Of a DNA stretch of 64,000 nt, positions 57,425-64,000 are shown in pieces. This DNA is from Antedon mediterranea (lineage: Eukaryota; Echinodermata; Crinoidea; Comatulida; Antedonidae), in the NCBI RefSeq assembly GCF_964355755.1, contig NC_092679.1, positions 4,276,001 to 4,340,000 of the forward strand, written 5' to 3'. Position numbers and translations under genes: made by a program. The notes beneath the pieces were generated by a model. That model ran no database searches. It was not told the origin of the DNA and saw nothing but the letters and a program-made list of their open reading frames with translations. Position 1 is the first letter of the stretch, and every line of letters starts with the position of its first letter.

Positions 57425-59093
57425 GAGAAGATCTTGGCATGCTACAAAAACTGCAAAACAACGTCAATAAAAATCTAAAATATAACAAAAAACAATATCT
57501 TTAGCTTAGTCGAATACTTACCACAACCACACGTCAGTGACAGTCAAGCAGCTTAGTTAATATGCGTATTATCATTATTTATACTCAATACACTATTTAA
57601 GTTTACACATAAAATATTAGTTGTTGTTTATTATTGCAATCTTTAATCTATACTATCCACTTATTCTAACCATATGTATGTGTATGTGTATATGTATATA
57701 TTTTTTTTATTTACCGATATCGGTACTATAGAAATATAATTTTAAATAATTTTGATAAAGAAGATGTACTACAGTAGTTATGTTATTATACTGTAATTTT
57801 TATCCTCAATTATATAATTATATACTCCAGGTCTATTTTTATTTTTTTTAGTATTAATGTGTTTTGTTGTGGGTCCCTGAGAGACAAGTTTTTAACTTCT
57901 ACTAGCCTAGATAGAAGGGATCCATGATAATAATTACTACCAATTACTGTTTTATCTATGTTCACTTTAATATCTTTTTTCTATTTTGTATGTTCATTTT
58001 TTAATATCTGAATAAATGTTATCTGAATCTGGAATCTGAATCTAGCCTAGGCCTACACTACAGCTGCTACACAGAATGACTAATTTTAAGGTCTATCTAG
58101 CCTAGTAGGGCCTAAGCCTAAATGTAGACATTTTGGCTTTTGCCAACTCATCCCCTTTAAACTATTTATAGGCCTACCTCCCAATGCACTTCAACTGAAA
58201 TAGTCTAGGCCTAGGCCCTACCCATCAATTCACACAAAACAGTCGGCCTCACACATTCTCTCATCAGAGTGTAAGGAAAGAAAGCTGAGTGAGAGTGTGA
58301 GCAAGTAGCATGCATGCAGCATGTTTACAACAAATACATTATGTCTTAGTTGTTAGTTATTAGTTGTAGTAGGCCTAATCAAACACTATCTTCTAGGTCT
58401 AGCAGAGTAAATAACTCACCTACAAAATGTGACTGATCCAAAATGACTGCTAATTGCCTGTTTACTGTCAAAATAAGATTGTTTTGTTCAACTCACGTCT
58501 ATTGATGATCGACTTTTTGTATACAGCAGCAGAGTCAAGAGAGTGTATCATCTGTACGTGCTGTAACCATAACAACTATAAATACATCTATGACGTAATA
58601 TTCGACGTCCGGTGTGTGTGGTGTCAAAGTTGAAAGTTTGTGTTTTTTTTCGACGTACGTACGTACAAAAACCTGCTTCGCGCGCGTGTGCCAGCTCTGT
58701 TTCTCTCTCCCCCTCCCCCAATTGACAGGAGGCCTAGCTGCTAGGCATAGATCCTGCATATGCATATACAACTTGGTGTAGTAGGTAGAAAAATTATTAT
58801 TTAGTTAGGCTAGCCTAGGCATGATTAATTAGGCTAGGCAAGGCTTGATTGATAGGCAGACACCACTAAGCCAAGCAAGGAAGGGCCAGCAGGTCTAATC
58901 CTAGCCTAGATAGCGGATTGCCGGTCTCTCAGGGATAGCCAAATATTTAAATAGTAGTAGGCCTTACAGTAGTTATTTTTACTACTTCGAACTTTTTAAC
59001 TTAACATTTAGGAATAGGAGAACATCATGTTGGCCTAATAAAACAAAGGTTAGTTCTCGTTTATTTTATATTTTCAGTTAATAAACTCATGTC
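57425..59093. promoter_or_regulatory. Shared upstream region of ZC2HC1C and MLH3
   Basis: The divergent genes leave 1.67 kb between start codons. On the minus strand, donors GTAAGT (57521) and GTGAGT (58420) may belong to ZC2HC1C 5' UTR exons. 57855-58045 ends in AATAAATGTTATCTGAATCT-like repeats and looks like a non-LTR 3' tail. No TATA box stands out. The local GC-richer patch at 58590-58700 (with ACGTACGTACGT and CGCGCGTG) could be a promoter core. Confidence 0.4.
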
Positions 59094-62000
59094 ATGGAAG
59101 TACCAGAAATTGAACACTTAAAAAAAGACATAACCAGTAGACTTCGATCTGGTATAGCTATTGATTCTGTAACCCAATGCATTGATGAACTTGTGACCAA
59201 CAGCATCGACGCCGGTGCCAGTTGTATTGCTGTCAGAATCAACATTGGGATTCTACGATTTCAAGTTGTTGATAATGGAAGTGGACTCACAGAAGATCAA
59301 CTTTCAACAATTTGTGAACGGTATCAGACAAGTAAATGCAATAAATTAAGTGACCTTGAAAGGTTAGAGAAATTTGGATTCCGAGGAGAAGCACTCGCCA
59401 GTCTAAGAGATCTCTCTAGCATATTGGAAATTGAATCCAGAACAAAAACATCTTCAAAAACATTTGTCAGAGTTTTTAGCGATTCAAATGATAAAGTTTT
59501 CCAAGGAAAAGAGAGAGCCAGTCAAGGAACAACAGTTACTGTTCATAGCCTCTTTCATAATCTCCCTGTTCGGCAGAAGAGGATTATAGACACTTTGGAA
59601 GTTGAGTCTATTCGTTATCGGCTTGCCGCTATTGCTTTGATTCATCCAAAGATATCATTCTCTCTTCGTGATGATTCTACCAACAGCGTGATTCTCCAGA
59701 CAAGAAGAACTGGTTCAACCAAAAGAAGTTTTGCTTCCATTTTTAGTGATAAAAAAGCAAACTGCCTCAAAGAAGTCAAATATTCAAGTGGAGACTTCAG
59801 CATTGAAGGTTTAATAGGTACTGAGGGACATCATAATAAAACCTTGCAGTTCATGTATGTGAATGGTCGACTAGTACTTAAGACAAGATTCCACAAGTTG
59901 GTGAACTCTTTGTTTGGTAAATCGCTCATTGCAGCAAAAAGATCATGGCAGATGTCCGATAAACTACCCCAAAGTAACACTAATAGTCCCGGTAGGACAT
60001 CTGATCAGTATGGAATCTTTGTACTAGACATTAATTGCCCATTGGCAGATTATGAAATTACCCTTGATCCACGAAAGACACTAGTAGAGTTCAAAGACTG
60101 GGAAATAGTCATTAAATGTTGCTCACAACTCATAAATGATTTCCTAATTAGAGAAAATCTAACAATGGCAATTGAAGGTGTTACAACAGATTCAAATAAA
60201 GCAGAAGAGGTTAAATCATCCCCAACCTCAAAATATGATTTACATAAAAACTTTGCTTATTGTAGTGGTGTTGAAAGATATGGAAAAGAGATTTCCACAT
60301 CTTCATGTGCAAGTACACTAGAGTCTTTGAAAGTAAAAAGACCTTCAACTTATCATGTACCGATAAGTGAACTAACAGATATTATAAATACCAAAGATTC
60401 ACCGTATAAGACTGATGAAACAGAAAATCAAGATAGTCAATTGGAGCATTGGAAAGATATAAGTTCCAAAAGTATTTCTGGCATCAATCCTATACCAGAT
60501 AGTGATTTAAATGTTGTGGAAGATCATAGAAATGTCCATTTTACACCAGTTAATGTACGCACATCATCTAAAGAGTTCTTTCAAACATCCTCAAGTCAAG
60601 CATCATCATCTGGAACTGAGACTGCAACAGAAACAATTCCATCGCCAGGCAATGATTCTTCACAAAATAGCTCTACTAGATACGACATTGATAGAACTAA
60701 AAAGGAGGAAAGAAGTGCATTGTCTTTGAGAGCAAATGGCAAACAGATGGTTAAAGAGCTTGAACTCCTTGAAGGTGATGGCCATCCTAGTGAATTGCCA
60801 GATTCTTGCTCTATTTCTAGTGTTGCTTCTGTTAGTTGCAATATATCACCATCTTTACCACCTGAAGCGCCATCAGCTAGTAAACAACATAACAGGAAAA
60901 CCTTTCAGCAGTTAAGTGGTAGATATCTTCTGGATGATCTTGATAAACTGGAAGGTGACAGTCAAAATAGCATAGAAGAAAAAATGAATTCTGACGAGCT
61001 AAGTTCCATAAAAGAAGTGCATAAGTCCCCAAAGCATATGATAACAAATTATACAAATTCTTTGCAGCTGTTTAAGCAGAATGCATGTTGTAATTTGTCT
61101 TCACAGCCGTTATTGACGCTTAAGCTAAAGCAACAGAAGAAAACAGACGGTACATGTGCTGAAACAGTTCTCCCAGAGAGGTTTCTTAAAAGAGGCTTTC
61201 ATGAAGAAGAAGAGGATTTTGTACATGACTCAAGGCCAACACAATTAGCTTTTGATAAGTTACTTATGATGAAGAAGTCATTAAAAACAAGGCATGATTC
61301 ACGAAAAGAAGATGAAAACAATTCAAAGCAAGTTATGTCATTAAGAAAACTTCAAGAATACAAAAGAAAAGTTCCTCATCAGTCAATTATTAAAAATCAT
61401 TCTTCATCCTATGACAGATCATCAGTGCAACAAAAATCAGTTCTTGTTAATAGTAACCAAGACAATGAAAATTCAAGATTTTTTACACCTTCACAATCTT
61501 TTAATTTCTGCGACAAGCCGATAGTTGAAAATGTGACTTCGACAAAATCGCTGCAGCTTTTACAGACAACTCATAATAGGCCATATCAAATCTCCAAAAA
61601 GGTACAGCATGGGAAGAGTAATGATGCTCAAAATAATAACAATGACTTTATGACTTCCTCACAGTTTATGAACACTGCGCACAAGTTAATTGGTAGAGAA
61701 AGAAATGATAAAAAAGAACCAGAATGCAATGATACTTTATTGATAGATAATGACAAACAACAAATGGAATCAGTTGAACCTATGGTACTTGAAGAGGAGA
61801 ACAGCAATGAATGCATTGTAACAAAGGATAGTCAACCACACTCTGACACTAACCAAGATTCTGAGCCATTTATAGGGCGTAGTCCAAAAGTTAGTTTTAA
61901 ATCTGGTTTACAAACGCAACAAAGTGTGACTATACCAACTAAAGATTTTGAAAAGACTTCAAACTTAAAATTGGTTGACAGAACTGAGGAACCGTTTTCC

Positions 62001-62664
62001 AGACCAGATGGTAAAGATTATATGCAACAAGACTTATCAGATAAAGATATTCAGATCATAGGTTCCACCAGCCCTATTTGTATTTCTGATAGTTCTGACT
62101 CCCCTGTTTATGTTACTGGTGATGATATGCTGGTGTGCAGATGGAACTCTGTTGATGAAAACCAGTCAGATGCTGTACATCTTGAGGTAGAAGATTTCTC
62201 TGCAAGTGGGAAGACTCTGTTAACTCCTGGAGAGAGTGACAACCAAAATGTAATTCAACATATTTCAGCATACAGCAAAGAAGAAGGTTCTCACTTGAAG
62301 AATTTTGATAATGAAAACATTATTAATGGAAAAGTTACTGCAGAAGCACAGTCTTCAAGCTCCACAATAACAACCGATACAAATATTGAGCAAGAGCTGA
62401 TCTTTGAGACTGAAACTGATCCAAATGCTTTTAATCCTGACAAAAGTAATACAACTAAAGAACCAGGTACAGAAAATAAATCAAGTGAAAGTGATCCTAT
62501 AGCATCTGCAGAGTCTTCAACCAGTGTTCATAATGTGGTTGAAGGCAACACTGGGTGGTTGTGTCACTTTGATCAAAGACTTGGAAAGAAAGTCTATGTT
62601 AATAAAACATCTGGTAACAGCCAATTCGTGGAACCTGTACAGGATGACCCAAGCTCCATAAAAG
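59094..62664 (+). CDS. MLH3: MLH3 large first coding exon
   Basis: 1190 codons plus one base, with the ATPase domain and most of the linker. It ends at SSIK with donor GGTAAA at 62665 (phase 1). The frame happens to stay open through part of the intron, but the next exon's conserved sequence fixes the splice. Confidence 0.95.
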
Positions 62665-63902
62665 GTAAAATAATGTTGTTTCAAAAGAGAGTTCAAGTTA
62701 ATGTCAGTTCCAAGGTTTCCTTTGAAAAATCTTGTATGTGTATTGTATATTTTTCTAGATATGACAAAGGCACATCGTTTTCTAACCCACAATGCAACAC
62801 CTTTCCTTCCAAGAACCAAAAAACAGCGTCATACTTTTAACCCCCATGGCATCACTGCTGAAGACGAGGATGCTAAAAACACTACCAATACTGTTTTAGA
62901 GAATATGGTTGATGTGCATCTAAATGAACTAGAAGGAGATGTAGCATGCAAATGGAAGGATCCCGCAGATCTATCCATATCAGGTAAAAATCAATTGCAA
63001 GAGTTTTGAGTCGCGAATCTACAGCTCACTTTGTCGGTCGGTAAACACTAACTCAAATTTCAGCACGCGACTGGAGCCATGTATATGGCCATGTTTTTTC
63101 TTTTAGATTTTGTGTTATACAGTAGCATACAGTACATATGTTCAGCACTATATTTTTTAGTCGCGTGGACGCGACTCTATAGTTCACTATGTCGGTCGGT
63201 CGGTCTGTCTGTCGGTCCGATATCACTATGCGTTTTAGCACGCGACTTATGGCTGTTGGCCTTGTTTAATATGTTTTGTGTTTTATACTTTAGCAAGTAG
63301 CGATATGGGAAGGTTAATGACCAATTGCGACACTGGGTTAACTCATTTAGCTACAAAGGAAAAGGATGTTTTGAATATATGCATCGGCAATGCTAAAAGT
63401 ACAGCAGTCCGTGTCAACAGTGCAATGCATCAGTATAACTTCACTAAAGAGATGCTTTCTGATGTAGAGGTATGGCAACTTAGATATTTCTGTTAGTTCT
63501 TTTAAAACCAAATTATTAAATTATCTCAATACTTATTTTTTTACTTACTTAACTTTGATGTTGATATACTACAGTATAAATACTTTATAGTTTCTTTGTA
63601 AAGTATGATTGTGTAATATGCCTTTTTTATGTTTGATCATCATAGTGATGTTGATGACATTTTTACTACATTTTGGCATGCATGGCATGTCATACTAAAA
63701 TACTAAAAAAGCTTTAAAAAAAAACAATAACAAGAAACTATACAAGTTCCTTTTGTCTTGTGCTAGGTACTTGGACAACTGGATAATAAATTCATAGCAT
63801 GTCTTATGGCATCTCAAGGAACTTCTTGTAAGCCTAACCTCTTGGTATTGGTTGATCAACATGCTGCCCATGAACGAGTTCGATTAGAGAGATTGACCGC
63901 TG
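59094..63902 (+). CDS. MLH3: MLH3, MutL homologue 3 (first four coding exons, 3' end outside window)
   Basis: Exons 59094-62664, 62759-62983, 63294-63469 and 63767-63902 join in frame (about 1369 codons so far). The N-terminal GHKL ATPase has E32 and N36 in [15 protein letters not shown] (60-64), TSK (79-81) and GFRGEA (95-100). A long Ser/Thr/Asp-rich linker follows, then the MLH3-specific WW-like segment [20 protein letters not shown]. The last visible exon has [13 protein letters not shown] and the metal-binding endonuclease motif [15 protein letters not shown]3 pairs with MLH1 in mismatch repair and resolves meiotic crossovers as MutL-gamma in the nucleus. An in-frame TAA just upstream fixes the start. 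The C-terminal remainder, including the MLH1 interface, lies beyond 64000. Confidence 0.96.
62759..62983 (+). CDS. MLH3: MLH3 exon 2
   Basis: Acceptor TTTTTCTAG; the split Asp codon is completed by AT. It encodes [19 protein letters not shown] and ends at DLSIS plus one base before GTAAAA. The FLPR motif matches the MLH3 linker-to-C-terminal region. Confidence 0.9.
63005..63090. mobile_element. Dispersed TCGGTCGG element in MLH3 intron 2 (first copy)
   Basis: Contains AATCTACAGCTCACTTTGTC, GGTCGGTAAACACTAACTCA and GCACGCGACTGGAGCCATG. Same family as 24010-24115. Confidence 0.65.
63157..63267. mobile_element. Dispersed TCGGTCGG element in MLH3 intron 2 (second copy)
   Basis: Starts TAGTCGCGTGGACGCGACTC (itself a hairpin), has GGTCGGTCGGTCTGTCTG and ends GCACGCGACTTATGGCTG. 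The ends AGTCGCGT and ACGCGACT are inverted, as in a very short MITE. Confidence 0.65.
63294..63469 (+). CDS. MLH3: MLH3 exon 3
   Basis: Acceptor ATACTTTAG; the first two bases complete an Ala codon. It encodes a segment ending in [14 protein letters not shown], equivalent to the YRFTKGMI region of vertebrate MLH3. The donor is GTATGG. Confidence 0.9.
63767..63902 (+). CDS. MLH3: MLH3 exon 4: endonuclease motif
   Basis: Acceptor GTGCTAG. It encodes [18 protein letters not shown] and then [19 protein letters not shown]. Asp, His and Glu of [12 protein letters not shown] are the metal ligands. It ends in phase 1 at donor GTAGGT; the following intron runs off the window. Confidence 0.95.
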
Positions 63903-64000
63903 GTAGGTTATTAATACAGTCTCCCTTCAAGACCCACAATAAAAGCTACGTCCAATTATCCACCCCTAAATGAATGCCCAGCTCACTACATTTTGACTTC

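Noticed and set aside
62665-62840. Continuation of the large MLH3 frame past 62664
   Set aside because: This is intron read-through. The conserved MLH3 sequence resumes in another frame at 62759 after a T-rich acceptor.
1-64000. CRISPR array, phage or bacterial-type defence system
   Set aside because: The direct repeats present are contiguous minisatellites without spacers, and all genes are metazoan with spliceosomal introns.

Overview
This is AT-rich nuclear DNA from an animal. The genes have introns, the non-coding sequence is crowded with short inverted-repeat transposons, minisatellites and tRNA-derived SINEs, and the recognisable proteins are metazoan. Peptide-type GPCR paralogues, LINE and SINE remnants and the MLH3/ZC2HC1C linkage suggest a marine invertebrate deuterostome, most likely an echinoderm. 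The species cannot be named from the sequence.

Layout. Positions 1-45,250 hold the 3' end of a plus-strand PARP1 gene: nine coding exons carrying the helical regulatory domain and the whole ADP-ribosyltransferase domain, ending at a stop at 45,186-45,188. Its 26.6 kb intron (6,943-33,533) contains two intronless-ORF rhodopsin-family GPCR genes on the minus strand (16,213-17,337 and 24,657-25,796). It also holds a 3.2 kb tandem duplication and many non-autonomous DNA transposons. A later 7.5 kb intron (37,654-45,118) carries a minisatellite and a decayed LINE.

Positions 49,273-50,295 hold a single-exon gene for an unrecognised basic, coiled-coil protein. A transposon graveyard follows (50,436-53,440) with nested MITEs, a foldback element built from GCGCAATTT palindromes, and a broken partial copy of the next gene. 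ZC2HC1C (minus strand, 54,391-57,424, two coding exons) has a 20-bp minisatellite in its intron. It lies head-to-head, about 1.7 kb away, with MLH3 (plus strand, from 59,094). MLH3 continues past the window end and is covered as far as the DQHAAHE endonuclease motif.

Functional themes. PARP1 (DNA-break sensing by poly-ADP-ribosylation) and MLH3 (mismatch repair and meiotic crossover endonuclease) are both genome-maintenance genes, but nothing here shows that they are co-regulated. The GPCRs are cell-surface receptors that merely sit inside PARP1. No operon, CRISPR or prokaryote-type system is present. The most unusual content is in gene architecture (GC-AG introns, a split catalytic codon, nested genes, old synteny) and in mobile-element structure.
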